A DNA stretch of 64,000 nucleotides from contig CAZDDI010000014.1 in assembly GCA_964504195.1 (NCBI GenBank), positions 18,678-82,677 of the forward strand, written 5' to 3'. The notes beneath the pieces were generated by a model. It did not search any database and was not told the DNA's origin. It saw nothing but the letters and a program-made list of their open reading frames with translations. Below, one piece after another: positions 1 to 8,482 of this stretch; the stretch's first letter is position 1; each line of letters opens with the position of its first letter. The position numbers and the translations under genes were made by a program. The DNA comes from CAZDDI01 sp964504195. Its GTDB lineage: Bacteria; Chloroflexota; Anaerolineae; B4-G1; SLSP01.

Positions 1-3000
1 TATAGACAAAAGCCGCAAGTTCAGGCCGGTCGCCCGCTACCAGAAAGGCCGGGGTCAACGGGCGTACCAGCAACGGTTTGTCACTCACGATTTCCAGCTG
101 TGCCTCCCCGGCCAATGCTTCACCAGTAATAGCGCGCGCGTCTATGATCCAACGTCCCGACGTGGCCGGCAACGGAATGAACAACTGCAATTCACCCGTT
201 GTGTCGGTACGCGCAATACCGTTCCAGTACACAGTATCCGCCAACGCTGCATGCGGCATCCCCACACCAGACAAGACCTCCGACTGGCCCCTCACTGAAG
301 CCGGCGCCCAGGCTCCCGCCGCATGTAATAGTGCATCGCCAGTCAACACGCTGAGCGCGCGCTCACCATACAGCCAGGCAAAGATACCCGGCACGGGGGG
401 GGGAGTTGAACTAGCAAGCGATGCGTCCCGAATGACCACGTTGACGGCAGCGGGCACAGGATTACCATCCGCATCCAACGTGCGAACGGTCAATGTGAGC
501 AGCTCGCCAGGGCGGAGATCTGCCGCCATATCCGGCAACAGCTCTAGCGTCAACGGTTGCACGGGAGATACCACCGGCAGGTTGACGTATCCCACACGCA
601 CGGCAGCCGTAGATTGTGCAGTGTCCACACCTTTGATAACGACAAAGCCAACGTAGACATTGGGAGCATAAGCTTCGGTAATCGGAATTTCAACGATAGG
701 GCTGCTCTGTTCAGCAACGAACTGCCGCACGGTGAGCACCCCCTCCCGCTCAACGGTCATCAAAACCTGGAAAGGCGGTTCGAAGGGGGTAGGTAGCAGT
801 ACCCGAGCCGTGTCACCGGGGCGGTAAGCACGTACATCCGCCACTGGCATGAGCTTGTCGCCGGTGGGCATCAAAACGGCAGATGCGCCACCGACCCAAA
901 ACTGAAGTTCCGTGCGTGCAATGTGCGCGCGCGTATCCTCCGTCTCGGCAGTGACGATGTATACGCCGCTGCGAGAGGGAGTGAACGTAGTCAAGGCTAC
1001 TCCCGCACTATCCGTGGTAAGAGCCACCTCAGAGACAGGAATTTCTGTCTGAGTCCAAGCATATCCTTCCGGTGCCGTCTCATCGGGCGACTGCCGCCAC
1101 TCGCGCTGGACAAACCGCAACGTCACCGGCTGATTAGCGATTGGCTGCTGCATGATGTCCAAAACAAGCACACTAAAGTCGGTACGCTGGCCTGTAGCGG
1201 CAACCCAGCGGTGTGGAAGCAATCCGAGCTGCACTTCTGCCGGGTACACAGGCACGAAGGTATGCCCTTCCGCATACAGGCCGCGCGCGTCGGTCACGGC
1301 GACCTCAAGCAGCCAACGCTCCTGTTGTACAGCCGTAACCGGCAACGACAGCTCCCAGCGCCCCGCAGCATCGGTCACCCCTTCCCCCGCCATCCGCGAG
1401 TGCGTCGCGGCCGCCGTATCCGCCCCCCACACCCAATCGCCGTCCACGGCTGAAACAACATCATCCGGGATAGCAAAGACGCGCCACGTTACCTGCGCCG
1501 CAGCGACAGGCAGGCCGGAAGCATATTCAGCAACAATCAACGCCTGGAGCGTATCGCCCAGCACATACTGGGACTGCTCCGGCAACACTGTAACGGCAAA
1601 ATCGGCGGGAGTTGGCGCATGAACTGAAAAGGGCAAGTGCCAAACCCGTGCCACCCCTGGTAACGTCGCCTCCAACGTGTACTCTCCCGGCGTACACGTC
1701 GCCGGCAACGTAAATGCTCCCGTCCACACCCCCATGTCCGAAAGAGCAATCAACGCCGTATAGAGCACTTCATAGTCGGGATCACGCAACGTCACCTCTA
1801 GCTGCTGGTTGGTGGGTAAAACATAACCACGCGCGGCTAAAGTACGTTGGGCCCCCCAGAAATACACCGTTTGTCCGGCCTGGTAAGCTGAGCGGTCACT
1901 ATAAAGATACACCTTTTGCGTGGTGTAAGGCCCTGCATCTACGGCTAAATCAAATTCTGCCAATGCAGCTCCGGTATCCCAGGAACTCAATGCCAGGCCA
2001 AAACCGGAACGTCCCGGCTCACCGACCACAGCGGCAAAAGGCGACCACAAGGACTCCAACGGGGCGATACGAATACGGGCCACGCCCTCAGTATCAGTGG
2101 TACCGGCAGCAACCAGGACCCCCTGATGATCTAACAGGCGCACTTCGGTGCGAGATATAGGCATCCCACTGCGCAGGTCTGTCACCCACACCAGGGCTTC
2201 CTCAGCAGCCAGTTTCAGTGTAAGGTGACGATCCACCACCGCGAGATGCACATAGTCACGCGCCGTCCCTTCCGCCTCCCAGGAAAGCTGATAGTAACCG
2301 GTAGGTAACGGATCACGGCGGGTAAGGGGAACAGATTGCATGGTGATAACATTCGGCACACCAGCGAAGTCCTCGCGCCACTCATCCTGCGGCGCACCGG
2401 GCAAATCACGCCCAGAGATGAAGGCCTCCTGGCGCAGAGCAAAGAGCGTAAAATCGGCGCTATCCACATTGCGTACCGCGAAATCCAGGCTGTGTGGCGC
2501 GGCTGCATCCATAACTAGGGCCACACGCTCCCCACCAGTATCGAGAAATGGCAGCAAATCCCCGGTGGTGAAGCAGCCACGAAACCCTTCCGCCATCACG
2601 TTGCCGTAAATGTCGGACAAACCCGGCTGCAAGCCCATACAATAGGTCGCGCGTGGCTCACGCGCCCAGGACAAGCTGGCGATGCTCCCATCCCAATGAA
2701 CATAGAGGTCTTCACGGGCCACGGTAGGGGTAATCATCAGATAAGGTGACAGATCCGGCGCATCGAAGACCCCCATTAGCGCCAGACGTACAGGCTCATC
2801 TACAGGAATAGCCTGCGCGCCGTCCTCTGGCGTGATACTCACGGGATAGGGCGCAGGCACAGTGATGAAGGCCCACTGGAACGGCTCGGCAACGGGCAGA
2901 CTGGTCGCGGCACGCGCCCGCTCCCCCAACCGCGCCTGATATTGCGTCCCTAGCAGCAAGGGGGTGGCCGGTGTAAAAATAAGGCGCGCACCGCCGTCTT

Positions 3001-3925
3001 CCCAAGTAATCGCACCGGGTACCGGCTCGCCATCCGGCCCTAAAAGCGTGAAGGCTGTCGCGGTAGGCTCTTGATCCATCGGCGTTGAGAAAGTCACCCG
3101 GACTATCGTATCCAAGGGTTGATTAAGCGCGTCCGGCACAGGGGTCACGGATAAGACTTGTGGAATATTCGTCGTGAAGTTCCAGGTGTAAGGCACGACA
3201 AGCGTCGCGCCATCAAGCGCCGTCACACGGGCATCCAACGTGGCGACATACGCCTGTGCAGAGGCAAAAACATTGCGGGGGGTGAAACGATACACCGCCG
3301 CATTCACCCACTCGCCCTGCCCAGGCGCAGCCGGAACGAAACTCAGCGGGAGTTCGGGACAGTCGGCGCTGGCTGCGGGCCTCCCGGCGCATGCCGCCGG
3401 CACTATGGGGCGATTGAAGGCCACCAGCACAGGCGCGTCAATGCGCACAGCATCTGATGTTGGGGTCACACTTGTTACGAGCAATGGGCTAAGCGTCGAA
3501 AAAGAGAATGCCAGATCACCGGAAAGAGGCACCCCAGTCTGTGCGCGTGCCTCCGAGCCGAGGTAGACCTGGTAGCGGGTGCCAGCGGTCAGGGCTTGAG
3601 GCGTAAACGTGACCGCACGATTACCCTGCCACGAGAACTCGCCTTCAAGCGACGGAAGGATATGCAACGCAGCTTCGACGCTGGCGCGATTCATGTCCTG
3701 ATCAAAGCGTACCAGCAAAGCTGCCCCTTGAAGGGGCAATTCCACACCCGGACGCGGGGAAAATTCTATCACGGTTGGTGGCAAAGAACCGGGTGAGGGT
3801 ATCGGGGTGAGCTGGGGTGACAAAAACGGCAACGTCACCTCGGAGCAAGCCATAAGCAAGCCCATCAAGAGTGTCAGGAACAGCCAGGGCCATGAACGTT
3901 TTGTAGATGCGGGCCTCCGCAGCAT
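1..3925 (-). CDS. Alpha-2-macroglobulin-like lipoprotein, C-terminus cut by window edge
   Basis: An uninterrupted minus-strand frame of 1308 codons runs off the left edge. The start ATG at 3925 follows GGGGAGG and gives a lipoprotein signal: basic n-region, hydrophobic core and lipobox LLMAC with Cys27 as the lipidation site. An in-frame ATG at 3946 is an alternative start. After the signal come two Ig-like Big_5 domains (for example PMDQEPTATAFTLLGPDGEP) and then macroglobulin-type beta domains (WVTDLRSGMPISRTEVRL, and near the edge KPLLVRPLTPAFLVAGDRPE, typical of bacterial alpha-2-macroglobulins). The bait region, any thioester CxEQ motif and the receptor domain would lie outside the window. 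Family members are envelope-anchored protease traps. The usual partner PbpC is not visible here. Its own promoter sits at 3962-3989. Family assignment is firm; whether it has a thioester cannot be seen. Confidence 0.88.
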   Translation of the reverse strand, partial: MLRRPASTKRSWPWLFLTLLMGLLMACSEVTLPFLSPQLTPIPSPGSLPPTVIEFSPRPGVELPLQGAALLVRFDQDMNRASVEAALHILPSLEGEFSWQGNRAVTFTPQALTAGTRYQVYLGSEARAQTGVPLSGDLAFSFSTLSPLLVTSVTPTSDAVRIDAPVLVAFNRPIVPAACAGRPAASADCPELPLSFVPAAPGQGEWVNAAVYRFTPRNVFASAQAYVATLDARVTALDGATLVVPYTWNFTTNIPQVLSVTPVPDALNQPLDTIVRVTFSTPMDQEPTATAFTLLGPDGEPVPGAITWEDGGARLIFTPATPLLLGTQYQARLGERARAATSLPVAEPFQWAFITVPAPYPVSITPEDGAQAIPVDEPVRLALMGVFDAPDLSPYLMITPTVAREDLYVHWDGSIASLSWAREPRATYCMGLQPGLSDIYGNVMAEGFRGCFTTGDLLPFLDTGGERVALVMDAAAPHSLDFAVRNVDSADFTLFALRQEAFISGRDLPGAPQDEWREDFAGVPNVITMQSVPLTRRDPLPTGYYQLSWEAEGTARDYVHLAVVDRHLTLKLAAEEALVWVTDLRSGMPISRTEVRLLDHQGVLVAAGTTDTEGVARIRIAPLESLWSPFAAVVGEPGRSGFGLALSSWDTGAALAEFDLAVDAGPYTTQKVYLYSDRSAYQAGQTVYFWGAQRTLAARGYVLPTNQQLEVTLRDPDYEVLYTALIALSDMGVWTGAFTLPATCTPGEYTLEATLPGVARVWHLPFSVHAPTPADFAVTVLPEQSQYVLGDTLQALIVAEYASGLPVAAAQVTWRVFAIPDDVVSAVDGDWVWGADTAAATHSRMAGEGVTDAAGRWELSLPVTAVQQERWLLEVAVTDARGLYAEGHTFVPVYPAEVQLGLLPHRWVAATGQRTDFSVLVLDIMQQPIANQPVTLRFVQREWRQSPDETAPEGYAWTQTEIPVSEVALTTDSAGVALTTFTPSRSGVYIVTAETEDTRAHIARTELQFWVGGASAVLMPTGDKLMPVADVRAYRPGDTARVLLPTPFEPPFQVLMTVEREGVLTVRQFVAEQSSPIVEIPITEAYAPNVYVGFVVIKGVDTAQSTAAVRVGYVNLPVVSPVQPLTLELLPDMAADLRPGELLTLTVRTLDADGNPVPAAVNVVIRDASLASSTPPPVPGIFAWLYGERALSVLTGDALLHAAGAWAPASVRGQSEVLSGVGMPHAALADTVYWNGIARTDTTGELQLFIPLPATSGRWIIDARAITGEALAGEAQLEIVSDKPLLVRPLTPAFLVAGDRPELAAFVY

Positions 3926-3961
3926 AATAATTCCATTCCTCCCCATAAGTCTCATCTACTA

Positions 3962-3989
3962 ATGATAGCACGGGGACGGGGGAAAGCAA
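3962..3989 (-). promoter_or_regulatory. Sigma-70-type promoter for the alpha-2-macroglobulin gene
   Basis: On the minus strand TTGCTT, 16 bp, then TATCAT, with an extended -10 TGC directly before TATCAT. It lies 37 bp upstream of the ATG at 3925 and points at it. The hexamers are not perfect but spacing and extended -10 support it. Confidence 0.5.
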
Positions 3990-4002
3990 ATGCCACACAA
4001 TC

Positions 4003-4124
4003 CAGGGCTATCGCATTTAGAAAACTCATCCTCCCTCGCGTTGCCTGTTGCACCGCTAAAGCGGTGTTTTTAGAGGGGCTTTAGGCCGTATTTCTGCAAC
4101 AAGTGGTCAAATGCGATAACCCTA
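4003..4124. mobile_element. Single-copy 122-bp MITE-like element with 10-bp target duplication
   Basis: The ends are inverted repeats: left CAGGGCTATCGCATTTAG, right the complement of TAGGGTTATCGCATTTG. The element is flanked on both sides by the direct repeat CCACACAATC (3993-4002 and 4125-4134), identical over 10 bp. Inside is a hairpin CACCGC-TAAA-GCGGTG followed by TTTTT (4050-4070). There is no open frame of note. It sits exactly between two divergent promoters. The family of the mobilising transposase is not determinable from the sequence; a C-starting end with an 8-10 bp duplication would fit ISAs1/IS4-type enzymes. Confidence 0.75.
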
Positions 4125-4135
4125 CCACACAATCA

Positions 4136-4163
4136 TTGACAGACGCTTCTGGCGTGCTATACT
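4136..4163 (+). promoter_or_regulatory. Strong sigma-70 promoter for the UPF0182 gene
   Basis: Perfect -35 TTGACA (4136-4141), 16-bp spacer, -10 TATACT (4158-4163) preceded by TGC, an extended -10. It points to the gene starting at 4404. The roughly 230-nt leader between them is mostly occupied by a family-1 repeat. Confidence 0.75.
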
Positions 4164-4216
4164 TACTCGTGAAACGTCAAACGTGATGCGTGACCGAGAA
4201 ATATATACCATTTACC

Positions 4217-4350
4217 CAATGTCATTAAGTTTAGGGCATAGACCTGGCAGGTTTCCAGGCCTTGAGCCTACAAAGCGTCGTTATTCACTGGTAAAATACT
4301 ACCCGACCCAATTGGAACGAAACTTGCCAGGTCTTAACTTAATAACATTG
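4217..4350. mobile_element. Family-1 MITE-like repeat, copy 1 (full length, perfect target duplication)
   Basis: 134 bp, starting CAATGTCATTAAGTT and ending AACTTAATAACATTG. It is flanked by identical 10-bp direct repeats ACCATTTACC (4207-4216 and 4351-4360). The terminal inverted repeats continue inward through ACCTGGCAGGTTT and AAACTTGCCAGGT. The core contains GTAAAATACT, shared by the family. It lies in the 5' leader of the UPF0182 gene. Confidence 0.85.
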
Positions 4351-4403
4351 ACCATTTACCAAGTCGCCAAGTCACTGATTCACTGATTCGCACAGGAGGG
4401 GCC

Positions 4404-7082
4404 ATGCAAACCAACAAACACAAATGGATGGGATCATTAATGATGGTCGCGCTCATATTGGGGGTGTTCATACTATGTTCATCCTCGGCAGCGCTCCTGA
4501 ACCTCTATGCTGATTATCTATGGTTCGAGAGCCTTGATTACACCCCCTTACTCACCCGCCGCCTGGGAGCGGAAATCGGACTGGGTGTGGTTGGCGTGAT
4601 TGCTGCGAGCCTTTTCCTGCTCTTCAACTGGTCGCTGCTCCCCTTTCTCCGCATCGGCAAGACACAACTAGAGGCCCACCTGGGTAGACAAAACATGGCT
4701 ATCGCCACCCGCCCGTTGCGACTATTCTTCAGCGTGACGAGTATGTTTGTGGGCCTCATGTTCGGACTAGCACTGAAAAATCACTGGGAAAAGTACCTCA
4801 TGGCAGCTAACGGCGTCCTGTTCAACTTCGTTGATCCAATTTTCGGGCAGGATATGGCCTTTTACATTTTTGACTTACCCTGGTACAACACGCTGCTGGG
4901 TTGGGGCAAGACGCTCATCGTAGTTGCGTTCTTCGGTGTGCTCCTACGCTACACACTATTTCAACAGCTCAAGTCGCGCCGTAGCACCACGCACCTCTCG
5001 CTGATTGGGGTCGCATGGCTGCTCCTGCTCAGCGCTGACCGCTGGGTGGCCCGCTACGCGCTGCTGCAATCGCGCGATGGCGTGGTGGTGGGCGCGAGCT
5101 ATACCGACATCTTCGCGCGCATCCCCATCTACAACATCGGCCTGGCGCTCTTTGCGGTGGGCGCACTCATCCTGATTATCAACGTTTTCACCCACAGCTG
5201 GAAGCTCCTGTCATTCGTGGGCGTGGGCTGGGTAGTACTCTCCTTCATTGGTGGCATCTACCCCACCCTCGTCCAACGCCTTAAAGTCGAACCCAACGAG
5301 TTCGCCGTTGAGCGGCCGTATATCAACTATAACATCGCCTACACCCGCTACGCTTACGGAATTGATAACATTCGAGAGTTTGAGTATTCTGGCAATGGCA
5401 CCATCACTGAAGGTGATCTTGACACCAACAGCGACATTGTGCAGAATATCCGCCTGTGGGACTACCGCCCGCTGCTGCGCACCTTCGGCCAGATCCAGGA
5501 GATTCGGCTTTACTATCACTTCGAGGATGTAGATGTAGATCGCTACACGCTCGACGGCGTGCCGCGCGCCGTGATGCTCTCAGCACGGGAGCTGGATGTG
5601 GATCAGCTGGCCGACCAGGCGCAGACCTGGATCAACCGGCATCTCATCTTCACGCACGGCTACGGCGTAACACTCATCCCGGTCAATGAAGTTAGCCCAG
5701 AGGGGCAACCCCGCCTGCTGGTGCGCGATATTCCGCCGGTCAGCGCCCACCCCGAACTTGCCATCACGCAACCGGAGATCTATTTTGGTGAGATGGCGCA
5801 CCAATATGTTGTCATCAACACCACTGAGGATGAATTCGACTATCCTCAAGGCAACACCAATGTCTACAGCCGCTACACTGGGCCAGATGGTATCCCCCTC
5901 GGTGGCTTCTTCCGCCGCCTGCTGCTGGCAATGCGCTTCAACAGCGCGCAGATGCTCCTCTCGCCCGCGCTCACCAGCGAGAGCCGCATCCTCTTTCACC
6001 GCACCCTCCGCGACCGCGCCGACCGGCTGATGCCACTGCTCTGGTACGATGACGACCCCTACATCATCATCCACAACGGGCGGCTGGTATGGATGATGGA
6101 TGCGTATACCTGGACGGATCACTTCCCCTACTCGGAGATGCGCAGCGGGCTGAACTATATCCGCAACAGCGTCAAAGTCACTATAGATGCGTACACGGGT
6201 GAGACGCTCTTCTATTTGATTGATCCGAGCGACCCCATTGCCGCAACGTATGCGCGCATCTTCCCCGATTTGTTCCGGCCCGCCGAAGCGATGCCCACCG
6301 CCTTGCGCGCCCACTGGCGCTACCCGGAAACGCTCTTCGTCTACCAGTCCGAACTCTACGCCACCTATCACATGGAAGACCCCCAGGTCTTCTACAACCG
6401 TGAAGACCTCTGGGCCATCCCTACTGAGATGGTGGAGACCTCACAGCGGCGCATGGAGCCATATTATGTGTTGATGCGCCTGCCCGACTCCGACCGCCTG
6501 GAGTTTATGATGATTCGTCCTTACACGCCCGCACAACGCCAGAACATGATTGCCTGGCTCTACGCAGAGAGTGACGGGTCCGATTACGGACGGTTGGGCA
6601 TCTTCAAACTCTCCAAAGACCAGCTATTCTATGGGCCACAACAGATCGAGGCGCGCATTGACCAGGACCCCATCATCTCCCAACAGCTAGCGCTGTGGAA
6701 CCAACGCGGCTCGCGAGTGCTGCGGGGGAATCTGCTGGTCATTCCGCTGAATGACACTTTCATCTACGTCGAACCGCTCTACTTAGAGGCCGAAAGCGGA
6801 CAGTTGCCCGAACTGCGGCGCGTCATCGTGGCTTATGACGAGCGGGTCGTGATGGCCCCCACCCTCACCGAAGCACTGCTGCAAGTGCTAGATGCAGCCG
6901 CCGTCCCCATCCCCCCAGATGGCTTGCCCGAAGGTAGCCTGGAATCGCTGGCCGAGCGGGCCTGGGAACACTATCAAGCAGGGCAACTCTGCTTGCAAGC
7001 TGGCGATTGGGATTGTTACGGGCGCGAGCAACGCTCACTGGAAGCGCTCTTGCAGGCGATGGTGGGGACGCAGGAACCATGA
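4404..7082 (+). CDS. UPF0182 family membrane protein
   Basis: 892 residues, close to the family length. ATG at 4404 is preceded by AGGAGGGG. The N-terminal third is strongly hydrophobic with about seven predicted membrane helices (the first at residues 10-35; WVVLSFIGGIYP closes the block near 280). The rest is a large domain expected outside the membrane (motifs VERPYINYNIAYTRYAYGID, RSGLNYIRNSVKVTIDAYTG). This is the UPF0182/COG1615 family, found in Actinobacteria, Cyanobacteria, Chloroflexota and some Firmicutes; its biochemical function is not established. The stop overlaps the start of the next gene (ATGA), suggesting translational coupling with the methyltransferase. Confidence 0.93.
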   Translation: MQTNKHKWMGSLMMVALILGVFILCSSSAALLNLYADYLWFESLDYTPLLTRRLGAEIGLGVVGVIAASLFLLFNWSLLPFLRIGKTQLEAHLGRQNMAIATRPLRLFFSVTSMFVGLMFGLALKNHWEKYLMAANGVLFNFVDPIFGQDMAFYIFDLPWYNTLLGWGKTLIVVAFFGVLLRYTLFQQLKSRRSTTHLSLIGVAWLLLLSADRWVARYALLQSRDGVVVGASYTDIFARIPIYNIGLALFAVGALILIINVFTHSWKLLSFVGVGWVVLSFIGGIYPTLVQRLKVEPNEFAVERPYINYNIAYTRYAYGIDNIREFEYSGNGTITEGDLDTNSDIVQNIRLWDYRPLLRTFGQIQEIRLYYHFEDVDVDRYTLDGVPRAVMLSARELDVDQLADQAQTWINRHLIFTHGYGVTLIPVNEVSPEGQPRLLVRDIPPVSAHPELAITQPEIYFGEMAHQYVVINTTEDEFDYPQGNTNVYSRYTGPDGIPLGGFFRRLLLAMRFNSAQMLLSPALTSESRILFHRTLRDRADRLMPLLWYDDDPYIIIHNGRLVWMMDAYTWTDHFPYSEMRSGLNYIRNSVKVTIDAYTGETLFYLIDPSDPIAATYARIFPDLFRPAEAMPTALRAHWRYPETLFVYQSELYATYHMEDPQVFYNREDLWAIPTEMVETSQRRMEPYYVLMRLPDSDRLEFMMIRPYTPAQRQNMIAWLYAESDGSDYGRLGIFKLSKDQLFYGPQQIEARIDQDPIISQQLALWNQRGSRVLRGNLLVIPLNDTFIYVEPLYLEAESGQLPELRRVIVAYDERVVMAPTLTEALLQVLDAAAVPIPPDGLPEGSLESLAERAWEHYQAGQLCLQAGDWDCYGREQRSLEALLQAMVGTQEP

Positions 7083-8293
7083 GCGCGCCGCCACGCCTCA
7101 TTCTCAAGCCGGGCCGCGAGGAGTCGCTACAACGCCGCCATCCGTGGCTCTTCTCCGGCGGGCTGGCGCGGGTGATAGGCACCCCCGCGTCAGGCGACTT
7201 AGTCAGCGTGGAAAGCGCTAGCGGCGAGTTTCTGGCCTGGGGGCAGTACAGCCCACACTCGCAGATCCGCGCGCGGCTGGTCTCCTGGGACGCTGCTGAG
7301 GCCGCCGACAGCCCGGACTTCTGGCGCGCGCGGCTCCAAGTCGCCATCGCGGCGCGCGCCACGCTTCTGGATGATGCCACGACCGCCGCTCGCCTTGTCC
7401 ACGCCGAATCAGACGGCATCCCTGGCCTGATTGTGGATCGCTACGGCGAGACGGTGGTGGTGCAATACCTCACCGCCGGCAGCACGGCGCGACGGGAGCT
7501 ATTCGCGGAGCTGCTCATGGAACTACTCGCACCAACTACGCTCTACGAGCGCAGCGAAGGCGAAGCGTTACAAAAAGAAGGCCTTGTCGCACGCACAGGC
7601 TTGCTGCGCGGCAATGAACCGCCGGACACGGTAGAAATCCTCGAAAACGGCCTGCGCTTTCTGGTAGATGCGCGCCACGGTCACAAGACAGGCTTCTACC
7701 TGGATCAGCGTGAGAACCGGCAGCGGCTAGGCGATGCGATTGCAGCACAGGCGCGGCTAGGCCACCCGCCCGCGCTGCTCAACGTCTTCGCCTACACCGG
7801 CGGGTTCGGCATCTACGGGCTGGCGCGCGGCGCGGGATCGCTAGTCAATGTGGACACCTCGCGCGAGGCGCTGGCTCTGGGACGCGCGGCGCTCGCGCGC
7901 AACGGGCTAGAGGGAGCTAACGTAGAAGACATCACCGAAGACGCTTTCCAGGCATTGCGACAGTTCCGGCAAGCCGGGCGGCGCTTCGATGTCATCGTCG
8001 TGGATCCGCCCAAGTTCGCGTTCAGCCAGAAGGACGTGCAAAAGGCCGCGCGCGGCTACAAGGACATCAACCTGCAAGCCCTGCACCTGCTCAATCCCGG
8101 CGGGCAGCTATTCACCTGCTCCTGTTCTGGGGCGATTTCGGCAGACCTTTTCCAGAAGATTATCTTCGGCGCGGCATTGGATGCCGGGCGCGATGCACGC
8201 ATCACCGGCTGGCTGGCGCAAGGCAGCGATCATCCCGTCGCGCTGACCTTCCCGGAAGGCGCATACCTCAAGGGGTTGCGGGTACAAGTATAG
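7079..8293 (+). CDS. PUA-domain class I SAM-dependent rRNA methyltransferase (RlmI/COG1092 type)
   Basis: 404 residues. The ATG at 7079 overlaps the preceding stop by 4 bp; a longer in-frame start at 7007 would lie deep in the upstream gene. Residues 1-75 look like the PUA RNA-binding domain (LILKPGREESLQRRHPWLFS). The SAM site is LLNVFAYTGGFGIYGLARG near residue 233. The catalytic region has VDPPKFAFSQKDVQKAARGY near 307 and a CSCSG loop containing the Cys expected in m5C methyltransferases. E. coli RlmI of this family methylates 23S rRNA C1962; the exact base here is inferred from family only. Confidence 0.9.
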   Translation: MSAPPRLILKPGREESLQRRHPWLFSGGLARVIGTPASGDLVSVESASGEFLAWGQYSPHSQIRARLVSWDAAEAADSPDFWRARLQVAIAARATLLDDATTAARLVHAESDGIPGLIVDRYGETVVVQYLTAGSTARRELFAELLMELLAPTTLYERSEGEALQKEGLVARTGLLRGNEPPDTVEILENGLRFLVDARHGHKTGFYLDQRENRQRLGDAIAAQARLGHPPALLNVFAYTGGFGIYGLARGAGSLVNVDTSREALALGRAALARNGLEGANVEDITEDAFQALRQFRQAGRRFDVIVVDPPKFAFSQKDVQKAARGYKDINLQALHLLNPGGQLFTCSCSGAISADLFQKIIFGAALDAGRDARITGWLAQGSDHPVALTFPEGAYLKGLRVQV

Positions 8294-8298
8294 GTAGA

Positions 8299-8430
8299 GG
8301 CTTGCGGAACATCCTCGTGCATCGTTATCTGGATATCAACAGCACTGAGATATGGCAACACTATGGCAAAGGGCTAGAGGTCTTTCCGCAATTTGCACGC
8401 GAGATCCTTACATGGTTAGACAATGGTTAG
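8299..8430 (+). pseudogene. HepT-like (DUF86/HEPN) toxin remnant, C-terminal fragment
   Basis: Between two real genes, an open stretch without a credible start encodes GLRNILVHRYLDINSTEIWQ and continues to a TAG at 8428. RNILVHRY matches the RX4-6HXY catalytic signature of HEPN-type HepT toxins, and the following 30 residues fit the family C-terminus. The N-terminal two thirds and the partner MntA-type nucleotidyltransferase are missing, so this is a decayed toxin-antitoxin locus. The fragment is too short and unstarted to be a functional gene. Confidence 0.7.
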
Positions 8431-8482
8431 TAGTTCAATACCAACAAATAAGAAACAACAACATTGTAATTGAGGCGAATCC

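Noticed and set aside
4050..4070. Hairpin followed by TTTTT, resembling an intrinsic terminator
   Set aside because: No plus-strand gene ends upstream, and it lies within the 122-bp inserted element.
5580..6371. A 263-codon minus-strand open frame
   Set aside because: It lies wholly inside the UPF0182 gene in an antisense frame, with no ribosome site and no recognisable protein; a G+C-rich shadow.
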